NCBI GenBank assembly: GCA_003455715.1
Contig: DMQJ01000089.1
Location: 1-12,638, forward strand
Source of the DNA: Acidimicrobiaceae bacterium
GTDB lineage: Bacteria > Actinomycetota > Acidimicrobiia > Acidimicrobiales > Ilumatobacteraceae
Direction: 5' to 3'
DNA: 12,638 nt
Below the pieces are notes generated by a model. The model ran no database searches. It saw nothing but the letters and a program-made list of their open reading frames with translations, and was not told where the DNA came from. Positions 1-7,362 of this stretch are shown here, one piece after another. Both the position numbers and the translations under genes were made by a program. The stretch's first letter is position 1, and every line of letters begins with the position of its first letter.

Positions 1-48
1 ATTGGTCCCTACCGCGGCGGGCGGGGCAAGGGGGATGTTGGGGTTGGC

Positions 49-54
49 TACAGT
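49..54 (+). promoter_or_regulatory. Putative −10 element for the acyl-CoA synthetase (leaderless)
   Basis: The hexamer TACAGT fits the actinobacterial −10 pattern TANNNT. It ends exactly 6 nt before the ATG at 61, so transcription would be expected to begin at or next to the start codon, giving a leaderless mRNA. No good −35 match is visible 16-19 nt upstream, and no Shine-Dalgarno sequence lies before the ATG, which fits leaderless initiation. The rest of bases 1-60 is G-rich and shows nothing else I recognise. Confidence 0.5.
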
Positions 55-60
55 CCGCGC

Positions 61-1632
61 ATGGCTCAACTGCTGCAGAAGATGATCAACGGCGACAACG
101 GGGCGCGGGCGGGCGAGCCCGCACTCACCGACCGGCATGGGGTCACCTCATGGGGCGAACTCAACCAGCGGGTGAACCAACTGGTGCACCTGTTGCGCTC
201 GCTCGGTGTGCAGCCCGGCGAGCGCGTGGCGCTGCTGTCGGGTAACCGGCGCGAGGTGTACGAGATCATCCAGGCCGCCGCACACAGCGGCATCCTGCTC
301 GTCCCCATCAACTGGCACTTCGCTGCGGAGGAAGTGCAGTACGTCGTCGACAACTCCGGGTCACGTGCCATCTTCGTCGACCCCACCTATGGTGCGGCAG
401 CCGACGGCATCGACCTGCCCCGCTTCGACTTCGCCGACCACGAGCACGGCGGCAACTCCAGCTACGAAACGGCACTGGCCGGCCAGTCGGCCGACGAGCC
501 CGAGGCCCAAGAGATGGGCGGCGTCATGTTCTACACGTCGGGCACCACGGGCCGGCCCAAGGGTGTGCGCAACACGGCCTTCGGCACCGGCGGCGGCGTG
601 CCGCCCGAGGTGTACGAACTGATGGCCGCCGGCATGGTGAACATCGGCTTCCCACCCAACGGGCGCACGTTGTTGTGTGGGCCGCACTACCACTCGGCGC
701 AGTGGGCGTTCACGTTCTTCCCGATGGTGGGTGGCTCCAGCGTCGTGCTGCAGGAGAAGTTCGTGCCGGAGGAAACCCTGCGCCTCATCGACGAGCACGC
801 CATCACCAACATTCACCTCGTGCCCACCCAGTTCGTTCGCCTCCTGCGCGCCGACGAAGCGGCGAAGGCCGCGTTCAGCGGTGAGTCGCTGCAACTTGTC
901 CTCCACGGCGCGGCACCCTGCAGCCCGCAGGTGAAGCGCCAGATGATCGAATGGTGGGGCCCCAAGGTCACCGAGTACTACGGGGCGACGGAGGGCGGTG
1001 TGGTGAGCCTCATCACTGCCGAGGAGTGGTTGCGCAAGCCGGGGTCGGTGGGCAAGCCGATGGCCAACTACATCGTGCGCATCCAACCCGAAGACGACGA
1101 GGGTGGCGCCACCGCCGACGCGGCGGCGCCGTTCGAGCCGGGCACCATCCACATTCGCAACATGATGGGCACCGACTTCGAGTACCTCGGCGAGCCGGAG
1201 AAGACCAAGGATGCGCACCGCCTGGAGGGCATGTTCACCCTCGGCGACATCGGCTATCTCGACGACGAGGGCTACCTGTTCCTCAGCGACCGCAAGATCG
1301 ACATGATCATCTCGGGCGGCGTCAACATCTACCCGGCCGAAATCGAGGGCGTGCTCACGGCACATCCGTCGGTGGTCGACGCCGCGGTGTTCGGCATTCC
1401 CGACGAGGAGTTCGGCGAGCAGGTGAAAGCGGCACTGCAACTCGCCCCCGGCGCAGTCTGGGACAGCGCCACCGAGGCGTCGGTGGTGGCCCACGCCCGC
1501 GAACACCTGGCCGGCTACAAGGTGCCCCGAAGCTTCGACCTCGTCGAGGCCATGCCGAGAAGCGAGGCCGGCAAGTTGCTGAAGCGCGAGCTGCGCACTC
1601 CGTACTGGGAAGGCATCGGCCGGTCGATCTAG
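61..1632 (+). CDS. AMP-forming acyl-CoA synthetase (FadD-like)
   Basis: A 523-residue cytoplasmic member of the ANL adenylating superfamily. It should activate a carboxylic acid with ATP to an acyl-adenylate and transfer the acyl group to coenzyme A. The phosphate-binding loop YTSGTTGRPKG is at residues 158-168, the A5 motif YYGATEGG at 306-313, the ATP-ribose Asp in TLGDIGYLD at 396, the hinge region SDRKIDMIISGG at 409-420, and the C-terminal catalytic lysine (EAGKLLK) at 505. Length is normal for a complete enzyme. The substrate cannot be read from the sequence: overall look is of actinobacterial FadD-type enzymes for fatty, aromatic or steroid-side-chain acids rather than acetyl-CoA synthetase, which is longer. 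The start is fixed by the −10 hexamer 6 nt upstream. The gene seems to be a single transcription unit, since a strong hairpin follows 17 nt after the stop and the next gene is on the other strand. Confidence 0.93.
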   Translation: MAQLLQKMINGDNGARAGEPALTDRHGVTSWGELNQRVNQLVHLLRSLGVQPGERVALLSGNRREVYEIIQAAAHSGILLVPINWHFAAEEVQYVVDNSGSRAIFVDPTYGAAADGIDLPRFDFADHEHGGNSSYETALAGQSADEPEAQEMGGVMFYTSGTTGRPKGVRNTAFGTGGGVPPEVYELMAAGMVNIGFPPNGRTLLCGPHYHSAQWAFTFFPMVGGSSVVLQEKFVPEETLRLIDEHAITNIHLVPTQFVRLLRADEAAKAAFSGESLQLVLHGAAPCSPQVKRQMIEWWGPKVTEYYGATEGGVVSLITAEEWLRKPGSVGKPMANYIVRIQPEDDEGGATADAAAPFEPGTIHIRNMMGTDFEYLGEPEKTKDAHRLEGMFTLGDIGYLDDEGYLFLSDRKIDMIISGGVNIYPAEIEGVLTAHPSVVDAAVFGIPDEEFGEQVKAALQLAPGAVWDSATEASVVAHAREHLAGYKVPRSFDLVEAMPRSEAGKLLKRELRTPYWEGIGRSI

Positions 1633-1648
1633 CAGCGCCCGAAAACGA

Positions 1649-1684
1649 CGAACGCCGCCGACCCCGAAAGGCCGGCGGCGTTCG
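1649..1684. terminator. Bidirectional hairpin terminator between convergent genes
   Basis: A perfect 12-bp inverted repeat, CGAACGCCGCCG (1649-1660) and its complement (1673-1684), encloses a 12-nt loop. It lies between the stop of the acyl-CoA synthetase (1632) and the stop of the convergent cold-shock gene (1697). Read on the minus strand the stem is followed within a few bases by TTTT (complement of 1642-1645), so it is a fair intrinsic terminator for the cold-shock gene. On the plus strand there is no T-run, so termination there is by the stem alone or is weaker. Confidence 0.75.
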
Positions 1685-1696
1685 ACACGCTCTGGT

Positions 1697-1894
1697 TCAG
1701 AGGGCGCGGACGTTGAGGGCTTCGTCGCCCTTACGGCCGGGGCCGACCTCGAACTCGACGGCCTGACCCTCGTTGAGGGTCTTGTAGCCGGTGCCTGCGA
1801 TGTTGGTGTGGTGGACGAACACGTCCTGGCCACCCTCGCGTGAGATGAAGCCGAAGCCCTTCTCGGCGTTGAAGAATTTGACGGTGCCTTGCAT
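1697..1894 (-). CDS. csp: Cold-shock domain protein (CspA family)
   Basis: A 65-residue single cold-shock domain, a complete OB-fold that binds single-stranded RNA and DNA and acts as an RNA chaperone. The protein begins [20 protein letters not shown]1 (KGFGFI) is at residues 12-17 and RNP2 (DVFVHH) at 24-29, and the conserved aromatic residues are present. Length is typical of bacterial Csp proteins (65-70 aa). The open frame extends far upstream of this ATG, but only the part from 1894 resembles a protein family, and a −10-like hexamer lies between, so the short start is right. It is monocistronic, converges on the acyl-CoA synthetase, and shares the hairpin at 1649-1684. The leader carries a small hairpin at 1901-1919 just before the start. 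Confidence 0.96.
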   Translation of the reverse strand: MQGTVKFFNAEKGFGFISREGGQDVFVHHTNIAGTGYKTLNEGQAVEFEVGPGRKGDEALNVRAL

Positions 1895-1900
1895 GGTTCT

Positions 1901-1919
1901 CTGCTCTCGCTTCGAGCAG
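1901..1919 (-). promoter_or_regulatory. Small hairpin in the cold-shock gene leader
   Basis: CTGCTC (1901-1906) and GAGCAG (1914-1919) are complementary with a 7-nt loop. In the mRNA, which reads the minus strand, the stem-loop ends 6 nt before the cold-shock ATG and covers the purine-rich stretch that would serve as ribosome-binding site. Csp mRNAs are known to use leader structure for temperature control, but this stem is short and may be incidental. Confidence 0.3.
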
Positions 1920-1943
1920 GCCCTTGTGGCGTACTCACCCATG

Positions 1944-1949
1944 ACCCTA
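1944..1949 (-). promoter_or_regulatory. Putative −10 element for the cold-shock gene
   Basis: On the minus strand the hexamer reads TAGGGT, fitting TANNNT. A weak −35 candidate, TGGACG, sits 19 bp further upstream. Transcription from here would give a leader of roughly 40 nt before the ATG at 1894, unlike the leaderless arrangement of several + strand genes in the window. Confidence 0.35.
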
Positions 1950-1995
1950 TGAGCACAGAGGGGTGAATCGTCCAGATCCGGCGAGATACCTCCGT

Positions 1996-2026
1996 GTGAC
2001 AGCCGACGGCTCGGCGCCGCTAGCGT
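1996..2026 (+). promoter_or_regulatory. Putative promoter of the EamA permease gene
   Basis: A −35 candidate GTGACA (1996-2001, five of six matches to TTGACA) and a −10 candidate TAGCGT (2021-2026) are separated by 19 bp. The ATG follows 10 nt after the −10, so the transcript would be leaderless or nearly so. The 1895-2036 interval thus carries divergent promoters for the cold-shock and permease genes and nothing else that I recognise. Confidence 0.45.
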
Positions 2027-2036
2027 CGCCCGCCGC

Positions 2037-2975
2037 ATGGCCGTTGACGCTCCCATCCCAGCACGAGCGTCGCTTCGTTCGGCGGCGGTGCTGCTCGCAC
2101 TCTCCATTCTCATCGGCAGCGTGGCGTTCACCTTTGTGAAGCTGGCGCTCGAAGAACTGTCGCCGATCGGCTTGGCCACGGGGCGGGTGGTGGCGTCGGC
2201 CCTCATGTTCACAGCCATTGTGTCGTTCACCCCGACGCGCCGCCACCCCATCCCGAAGGGCGAGCGGTGGCGGGTGCTGTTCTGCGGGTTCGGGGGCTCG
2301 GCGGGGTTCCACATCCTCTTCAACCTCGGGCAAGAGCACGTGTCGGTGGCGATGGCAGCGGTGGTGATGTCGACCATGCCGGTGATGACAGCGTTGGGCG
2401 AAGTGCTCTTCCTCGGTCATCGCCTCACGCGGGCGCAGATGGCTGGGTTGGCGCTCACCACCGCTGGATGCACGGTGATCGGCGTCGCCAGTGGCACCGG
2501 CGCAGTGGGTGGTTCGTCGCCGCTCGGCCTGTTGGTGATCGCCATCGCCACGGCGGTGTGGGCGGCGGTGAGCGTGGTGACGCGCGGCCTCGGGCCGGCC
2601 TACGACTCGTGGTGGCTGAACACGCCGGGCACGCTGCTCGGGGCGTTGGTGATGCTGGCGATCCATGCCCCGCACCTCGGGGAGTTCGGCGAACTGTCGT
2701 TGCGCGGTTGGCTGCTCGTCATCTGGCTCGGCACGGCCAGTTCCGCCTTCATCTACTTTGCGTTCGCTCGAGTGATGACGGCCATTTCGGCGACCACTGC
2801 GATGTCGGTGAGCACGATCGTCACGCCACTGAGCATGTTGGTGGCGTGGATCGCTCTCGACGACCCGCCCGGCCCCGTCGAGGTCGTGGCAGGCGCGGTG
2901 GTGATCGCCGGGGTGATCATCGTCGGCCGTCGCGAAGTGGCGCCGACTCCGTTGGAACCGGCGCCCGTTCCGTAG
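2037..2975 (+). CDS. EamA/DMT-superfamily permease
   Basis: A 312-residue hydrophobic protein with the two-repeat architecture of drug/metabolite transporters: EamA repeat one at about residues 16-150 and repeat two at about 163-297, together giving around ten membrane segments. The second repeat contains the typical stretch around residues 231-247 ([17 protein letters not shown]) and the final helix ([16 protein letters not shown]) seen in the RhaT/YdcZ/EamA group. These are inner-membrane exporters or exchangers of amino acids and other small metabolites; the substrate cannot be assigned. The proline-rich C-terminal tail (residues 301-312) is cytoplasmic. It lies upstream of an MFS exporter with a 9-bp gap. 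The stop codon TAG forms the start of the −10-like hexamer of that next gene. Confidence 0.88.
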   Translation: MAVDAPIPARASLRSAAVLLALSILIGSVAFTFVKLALEELSPIGLATGRVVASALMFTAIVSFTPTRRHPIPKGERWRVLFCGFGGSAGFHILFNLGQEHVSVAMAAVVMSTMPVMTALGEVLFLGHRLTRAQMAGLALTTAGCTVIGVASGTGAVGGSSPLGLLVIAIATAVWAAVSVVTRGLGPAYDSWWLNTPGTLLGALVMLAIHAPHLGEFGELSLRGWLLVIWLGTASSAFIYFAFARVMTAISATTAMSVSTIVTPLSMLVAWIALDDPPGPVEVVAGAVVIAGVIIVGRREVAPTPLEPAPVP

Positions 2976-2978
2976 CCT
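2973..2978 (+). promoter_or_regulatory. Putative −10 element for the MFS gene, overlapping the upstream stop codon
   Basis: TAGCCT fits TANNNT and ends exactly 6 nt before the GTG start at 2985, the same spacing as at 49-54 and 8849-8854. Its first three bases are the TAG stop of the EamA gene. A partial −35 (TTGGAA, 2952-2957) has a short 15-bp spacing, so support rests mainly on the −10 position. No Shine-Dalgarno sequence precedes the GTG. Confidence 0.4.
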
Positions 2979-2984
2979 GGCGGT

Positions 2985-4223
2985 GTGCCATTTACTGCCA
3001 CCGCCACGCCCACCACTCGCACCGGGGGCACGGCGGAGGGCAAGGAGTTCATCGCACTGGTCACCGCGTTGATGGCCACATCGGCCCTCGGCATCGACCT
3101 GATGTTGCCCGCGTTCAGCGACATCCGTGCCGAGTTCGGCATGGCCGCCGACTCCACATCGGTCACCTGGGTCGTCACCGCCTACTTTCTCGGCATGGCG
3201 GTGGGGCCATGGCTGTACGGGCCGGCCTCCGATCGCTTCGGCCGCCGCAAGCCACTGCTCGCCGGCCTCACGCTCTACGGGGTCGCGGCCACGCTGGCAG
3301 CGGTGGCACCCACCTGGCCGTTGGTCATCCTCGCCCGGTTCCTGTGGGGTGTTGGCGCATCCGGTCCTCGCACCATCAGCGTCGCCATCATCCGCGACCG
3401 CTACGACGGCGACTCGATGGCCCGCCTGATGTCGATCATCATGGCCGTGTTCCTGTTGGTGCCCATCGTTGCGCCCGCGGCCGGGGCAGGTCTGCTTGCG
3501 GTGCTGCCATGGGAGTCGGTGTTCTGGTTCCCTGCCGTGGTGGCCGCTGGGCTGATGCTGTGGGCTCGTCGACTGCCGGAGACGCTGAGCCACGAACAAC
3601 GGCGCCCCCTCACCCGCAAGGCCGTGGCCCAGGCCGCTCGGGAAGTGGTGGGGCATCGACAGACGCTCACACTCATCCTGGCGATGACCATGCTGTTCGG
3701 CGTGCTGTCGGTGTATCTCGGCAGCAGCGAGGTGATCGTCACCGACGTGTACGACAAGGAGCAGTGGTTCCCGCTGTTCTTCGGCGCCATCGCCGTGGTG
3801 CTCGCGCTCAGCTCGCTCAACAACGCCCGCCTGGTGCGGCGCATCGGTGTGCGTCGACTCGTGCGCCGCATGGCCGTGGTGGGCCTGGCCTCTGCAGCGG
3901 TGTTGGTGGCGGTGTCGGTGGCCACCGATGGCACCCCCAACCTCATCCTGTTCTCGGCGCTGCTGTCGATTCCGCTTGCGCTCGGCCAGGGCCTCAGCCC
4001 CAACAGCAATGCGTTGGCGATGGCACCGCTGCCGCACGTCGCCGGCACCGCGTCGTCGATCATCGCCACGGTCACCAGCGGTGGTGGGGCCGTGCTGGGC
4101 GGTGTGGCCAGCGGGTTCTTCGACGGCACCGTCACGCCGTTCGCGCTCACCATCCTCGCCTACTTCGTGGTGGCCACCGCATTGATTCTGTGGGGCACCG
4201 CCACGGTGCAAGACTCGCAGTGA
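2985..4223 (+). CDS. MFS exporter, Bcr/CflA-like drug-resistance type
   Basis: A 412-residue major facilitator with about twelve membrane segments, expected to be a proton-coupled exporter in the cytoplasmic membrane. MFS motif A (GPASDRFGRRKP) is at residues 79-90 between helices 2 and 3. The helix-1 region has the IDLMLPAF motif (residues 37-44), and helix 5 has a P-x-x-A-P-x-x-G element (residues 160-167, PIVAPAAG) as in the Bcr/CflA group of multidrug exporters. The start is GTG: it is preceded 6 nt upstream by a −10-like hexamer, and the first 20 residues are a hydrophilic N-terminal tail. It lies 9 bp after the EamA gene and its TGA stop overlaps the ATG of the following hydrolase, so the MFS and hydrolase genes are almost certainly cotranscribed and translationally coupled. 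The exported compound is unknown. Confidence 0.88.
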   Translation: MPFTATATPTTRTGGTAEGKEFIALVTALMATSALGIDLMLPAFSDIRAEFGMAADSTSVTWVVTAYFLGMAVGPWLYGPASDRFGRRKPLLAGLTLYGVAATLAAVAPTWPLVILARFLWGVGASGPRTISVAIIRDRYDGDSMARLMSIIMAVFLLVPIVAPAAGAGLLAVLPWESVFWFPAVVAAGLMLWARRLPETLSHEQRRPLTRKAVAQAAREVVGHRQTLTLILAMTMLFGVLSVYLGSSEVIVTDVYDKEQWFPLFFGAIAVVLALSSLNNARLVRRIGVRRLVRRMAVVGLASAAVLVAVSVATDGTPNLILFSALLSIPLALGQGLSPNSNALAMAPLPHVAGTASSIIATVTSGGGAVLGGVASGFFDGTVTPFALTILAYFVVATALILWGTATVQDSQ

Positions 4224-5017
4224 TGACCTCGCAGCCGCAGTTCCGCAACCCGTCGGTGCTCACCTTCGCTTCCGAGCCCGCACGTGCCACTGGCGAACTG
4301 CTGGCGTTCACCGCACTCACCCCGCTGCTCACCCGCCTGCCCACGGGCGACGGTCGCCCGGTGATGGTGCTACCTGGCTTCACAGCGTCGGATCAGTCCA
4401 CCACCGCGCTGCGCTACGTGCTGGCCCGGCTCGACTACTCGGTGCACGGGTGGCACCTCGGCCAGAACCTTGGCCCCTCACAGCGCATCGTCGACGGCAT
4501 GCTCAACCGCTTCGACGAGATCTACCAGCGGCACGGCCAGCAACCCATCACGCTCGTCGGCTGGAGCCTCGGCGGGTTGTACTCGCGGGCGTTGGCGGCC
4601 CGCTTCCCCGAGAAGGTGCGTCACGTCATCACGCTCGGCAGCCCGTTCCGGCTCACCCGCGCGGAGGAAACCAACGTGGGCAAGTGGTTCGACCGCACCG
4701 CACCTGTGCATGGCCTGCGCCGTCCGCACTCGGCCGACTTCCGGCGCGAGCCCTACACCGGCGTGCCCGCCGTGCCGTCGACAGCCGTGTTCACCAAGGC
4801 CGACGGTGTCGTGCCCTGGCGGTCGTGTGTCGACGTGCCCGGCCCGCGCTCGGAGAACATCGAGGTGTTCGGCAGCCATTGCGGTCTTGGCTACAACCCG
4901 GCAGTGCTCGGCATCATCGCCGACCGCCTCCGCCTGCCACACGGCGAGTGGCGCCCGTTCCAGCCGGCCAGGTGGCAGGCGGGGCCGTACCGCGCCCGGG
5001 TGCACGTCGAGGCGTAG
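4223..5017 (+). CDS. Alpha/beta-hydrolase fold lipase/esterase-like protein
   Basis: A 264-residue serine hydrolase of the alpha/beta fold. The nucleophile elbow GWSLG is at residues 113-117 (Ser115), the likely acid is Asp194 (in TKADGVVPW), and the base is His219 (in FGSHCGLG). An oxyanion segment, LPGFTASDQST, is near residue 50. The G-W-S-L-G elbow and the LPG segment resemble bacterial triacylglycerol lipase/PGAP1-like hydrolases. No signal peptide is evident, so a cytoplasmic location is likely; the ester or amide substrate is unknown. The ATG at 4223 overlaps the MFS stop (TGATG). A GTG at 4220 is in frame and would give the classic 4-bp overlap, adding one residue. The same frame is open far upstream, but that stretch is antisense-like shadow sequence inside the permease genes. 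Confidence 0.85.
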   Translation: MTSQPQFRNPSVLTFASEPARATGELLAFTALTPLLTRLPTGDGRPVMVLPGFTASDQSTTALRYVLARLDYSVHGWHLGQNLGPSQRIVDGMLNRFDEIYQRHGQQPITLVGWSLGGLYSRALAARFPEKVRHVITLGSPFRLTRAEETNVGKWFDRTAPVHGLRRPHSADFRREPYTGVPAVPSTAVFTKADGVVPWRSCVDVPGPRSENIEVFGSHCGLGYNPAVLGIIADRLRLPHGEWRPFQPARWQAGPYRARVHVEA

Positions 5018-5062
5018 CCCACTCGCAGGCGACCCATTCCGGGTACAACTGTTCCAACAACG

Positions 5063-5076
5063 GCGGGCGCGCCCGC
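5063..5076. promoter_or_regulatory. 14-bp perfect palindrome, candidate operator of the SDR-kinase-oxidase cassette
   Basis: GCGGGCGCGCCCGC is a perfect dyad centred between 5069 and 5070. It lies immediately before a −10-like hexamer (5077-5082), where a bound repressor would block RNA polymerase. High GC content makes such palindromes less surprising, so the regulatory reading is tentative. The rest of the 84-bp gap 5018-5101 holds the −10 and a G-rich ribosome-binding site only. Confidence 0.3.
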
Positions 5077-5082
5077 TAGATT
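5077..5082 (+). promoter_or_regulatory. Putative −10 element for the SDR-kinase-oxidase operon
   Basis: TAGATT fits TANNNT. Transcription would begin around 5089, leaving a leader of about 12 nt that contains a G-rich Shine-Dalgarno candidate, AGGGGG (5091-5096), 5 nt before the ATG at 5102. This differs from the leaderless arrangement of neighbouring genes. No convincing −35 is seen. Confidence 0.35.
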
Positions 5083-5101
5083 CCGCCGCCAGGGGGCGCG
5101 C

Positions 5102-5878
5102 ATGAGCATCAGAGATTTCACCACCGACTTCTTCCGGCTCGACGGGAAGAACGCCATCGTCACCGGCGGCAACACGGGCCTCGGCCAAGCATTCGCCCTC
5201 GCACTCGCCAAGGGCGGCGCCAACGTGTTCGTGCCGTCGATCATGGAAGACGATGGCAGCACCCGCGAGATGATCGAAGCCGAGGGTCGACGCTACGAGT
5301 TCATGCTCGCCGACATCACCGCCGACGGGGTGTGCGCCGACGTGATCGCCGAGTGCGTCGCCCGCCTCGGCTCGGTCGACATCCTCGTCAACAGCGCCGG
5401 CATCTGCCCCTTGGGTGAGGTGCTCGAGTTCGGCCGCGACAAGTGGGACCCGACGGTGGCGGTGAACCTCACCGCAGCGTTCGAGATGAGCCACGAGGCA
5501 GCGAAGGTGATGATCCCGCAGCGCAGCGGGAAGATCATCAACATCTGCTCGATGTTCAGCTTCCTCGGTGGGCGACTGTCGTCGGCCTACGCGGCCACCA
5601 AGCACGGCATCGCCGGCTTCACCAAGGCGTACTGCGACGAGTTGGCGATGTACAACATCCAGGTCAACGGCATCGCCCCCGGCTACTACGCGACGGCCAT
5701 CACCACCAACACCCGCAGCAACCCGGAGACCAACCAGCGGGTGCTCGACCACATCCCGGCCGGGCGTTGGGGCGAACCCGACGACCTGATGGGCACCGTG
5801 GTGTTCCTGGCCAGCCGGGCGAGCGACTACGTCAACGGGCACATCCTCGCTGTCGACGGTGGGTACCTCGTCCGCTGA
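5102..5878 (+). CDS. KduD/YgcW-like short-chain dehydrogenase/reductase
   Basis: A 258-residue classical SDR, expected to be an NAD(P)-dependent, probably tetrameric, cytoplasmic oxidoreductase. The Rossmann motif TGGNTGLG is at residues 21-28, the adenine-site Asp at 71, NSAG (usually NNAG) at 97-100, Asn122, and the catalytic Ser150, Tyr163 and Lys167. The segments IPAGRWG (218-224), DDLMG (227-231), SDYVNG (241-246) and VDGG (251-254) match KduD, the 2-dehydro-3-deoxy-D-gluconate 5-dehydrogenase family, of which E. coli YgcW is another member. It therefore most likely oxidises a sugar acid, polyol or ketose-like compound. It is the first gene of a three-gene set, 17 bp before an FGGY kinase, which suggests it produces the kinase substrate. 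NADH or NADPH preference is not clear from the sequence after strand two. Confidence 0.9.
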   Translation: MSIRDFTTDFFRLDGKNAIVTGGNTGLGQAFALALAKGGANVFVPSIMEDDGSTREMIEAEGRRYEFMLADITADGVCADVIAECVARLGSVDILVNSAGICPLGEVLEFGRDKWDPTVAVNLTAAFEMSHEAAKVMIPQRSGKIINICSMFSFLGGRLSSAYAATKHGIAGFTKAYCDELAMYNIQVNGIAPGYYATAITTNTRSNPETNQRVLDHIPAGRWGEPDDLMGTVVFLASRASDYVNGHILAVDGGYLVR

Positions 5879-5895
5879 CGCGGCGAGACACGCAC

Positions 5896-7344
5896 ATGGC
5901 CGGCCCGTTCGTCGTCGGAGTCGACTGCGGCACGCAGAGCGCCAAGGTGGCCGTCTACGACGCGCACGGCGTCGCGGTGGCTCGCGGGCAACAGTTGCTG
6001 CGGCCGATGGAGCGCCCTCGCCATGGCGTTGCCGTGCACCCCGACGACGACCTATGGGACGCCATCAGCGCGGCCTCCCGCGCAGCCATGGAGCAGTTCA
6101 CCGCTCGCGGCTACGACACGGCCGACATCCGCGGGGTTGGCCTGTGCCCCATCCGCTGCTGCAAGGCGTTCCTGCACGCCGACGGCACCCTGGCCGAGCC
6201 GCTCATCAGCTGGATGGACGACCGTGCGTATCAGCCATACGTGCCGCCAGCCGAGCTGCAGGCGACGTACGCCACCACCTCGTCGGGCTACCTCGCGCAC
6301 CGGTTCACCGGTCGGCTGCGCGACACCGCCGCCAACAACATTCTGCTGCAGTGGCCGATCGACACCGACACGTGGCAGTGGAGCACCGACCCCGCGCTCT
6401 ACGAAGAGTTCGCCGTGCAGCCCGAACAGCTCGCCGAGCTGCAACTGCCGGGCGACATCATCGGCCAGCTCACCCCTGCCGCCGCGGCCGCCACCGGCCT
6501 GCCGGCTGGCGTGCCTGTGGTGCAGACCGCCAACGACAAGGCGGTGGAGATGCTGGGGGCGGGCAGCCTCGGTGAACAGAGCGCGCTCGTCTCGCTGGGC
6601 ACCTACATCTGCGCCATGGTGCATGGCAGCGAGAACCACAAGGCGCCCCAGAACTTCTGGACCAACTTCGCCAGCATCCCCCACCGCTATCTCTACGAGA
6701 GCAACGGGGTGCGCCGCGGCATGTGGACGCTCACCTGGCTGCTCGATCTGCTCGGCCCGGAGATGGCGGCGGCAGCCGCAGCCGAGGGCGTCAGCCGCGA
6801 GGCATACCTCGAGCGCGAGGCGGTGAACGTGCCCGCAGGCAGCGACGGGTTGATGACCGTGCTCGACTGGCTGGCCACCACCGACATGCCGTTCCGCAAG
6901 GGCATGATGCTCGGCTTCGACGCCCGCCACACGCGTGGCCACCTGTATCGCTCGGTGATGGAGGCCATCGCGCTCACCATGCGGTTCCATGTCGATGCGA
7001 TGTGCAACGAGTTGGGCATCGCGCTCGACGACATCGTGGTGAGCGGCGGTGGGTCGCACAGCCCGCTGTTCATGCAGATCTTCGCCGACGTCTTCGAGGT
7101 GCCCGCTGCGCGTTGCGTCGACGGTGGCGGCGCGGCCCTTGGAGCGGCCGTGTGCGCATCGGTGGCCACGGGGATGCACACATCGTTCGAGGCTGCCGTG
7201 AGCGCCATGGCGCCCGCCCGCGAAACGTTCACGCCCGACGCTGCCAACAGTGCGGTGTACCGGCAGATGGCCGACACCGTGTACCACGACATCCGTTCTC
7301 ACACCGACGCGCTGTTCGAGCGCGCCTACCCCATCTTCCACTGA
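5896..7344 (+). CDS. FGGY-family carbohydrate kinase (YgcE-like)
   Basis: A 482-residue sugar kinase of the ASKHA fold that should transfer phosphate from ATP to a ketose or polyol in the cytoplasm. The N-terminal phosphate motif GVDCGTQSAK is at residues 8-17, a substrate-site segment SWMDDRA at 105-111, the probable catalytic-base Asp214 in TANDKAVEMLGAG, and the C-terminal nucleotide-binding segment SGGGSHSPLF at 383-392 with GGGAALGAA at 410-418. The distance between SWMDDRA and the GYLAHRFTG segment (residues 131-139) is only about 25 residues, against about 60 in xylulokinase, so a segment of the substrate domain appears to be missing or very short. The frame is intact, so this looks like a lineage trait and not decay. 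It sits between a KduD-like dehydrogenase and an FAD-linked oxidase. The ATG is used because the phosphate motif begins directly after it; its ribosome site is weak. Confidence 0.88.
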   Translation: MAGPFVVGVDCGTQSAKVAVYDAHGVAVARGQQLLRPMERPRHGVAVHPDDDLWDAISAASRAAMEQFTARGYDTADIRGVGLCPIRCCKAFLHADGTLAEPLISWMDDRAYQPYVPPAELQATYATTSSGYLAHRFTGRLRDTAANNILLQWPIDTDTWQWSTDPALYEEFAVQPEQLAELQLPGDIIGQLTPAAAAATGLPAGVPVVQTANDKAVEMLGAGSLGEQSALVSLGTYICAMVHGSENHKAPQNFWTNFASIPHRYLYESNGVRRGMWTLTWLLDLLGPEMAAAAAAEGVSREAYLEREAVNVPAGSDGLMTVLDWLATTDMPFRKGMMLGFDARHTRGHLYRSVMEAIALTMRFHVDAMCNELGIALDDIVVSGGGSHSPLFMQIFADVFEVPAARCVDGGGAALGAAVCASVATGMHTSFEAAVSAMAPARETFTPDAANSAVYRQMADTVYHDIRSHTDALFERAYPIFH

Positions 7345-7362
7345 GCGCACCCACCTACTTCC

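Noticed and set aside
1895..2377. N-terminal extension of the cold-shock protein frame to 2377
   Set aside because: It would run through the promoter region and antisense to the EamA gene; a 65-residue Csp is the normal complete length.
1947..4211. A very long (754-codon) open frame on the minus strand opposite the EamA and MFS genes
   Set aside because: Its translation is dominated by His, Arg, Gly and Gln with no domain or membrane pattern, typical of an antisense shadow in high-GC DNA. The + strand genes beneath it have clear family motifs.
2267..4219. Upstream extension of the hydrolase frame on the plus strand, which would give a 916-residue protein
   Set aside because: The extra part is Arg/Gly/His-rich shadow of the EamA and MFS genes. 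The hydrolase fold begins only after the ATG at 4223, which overlaps the MFS stop in operon fashion.
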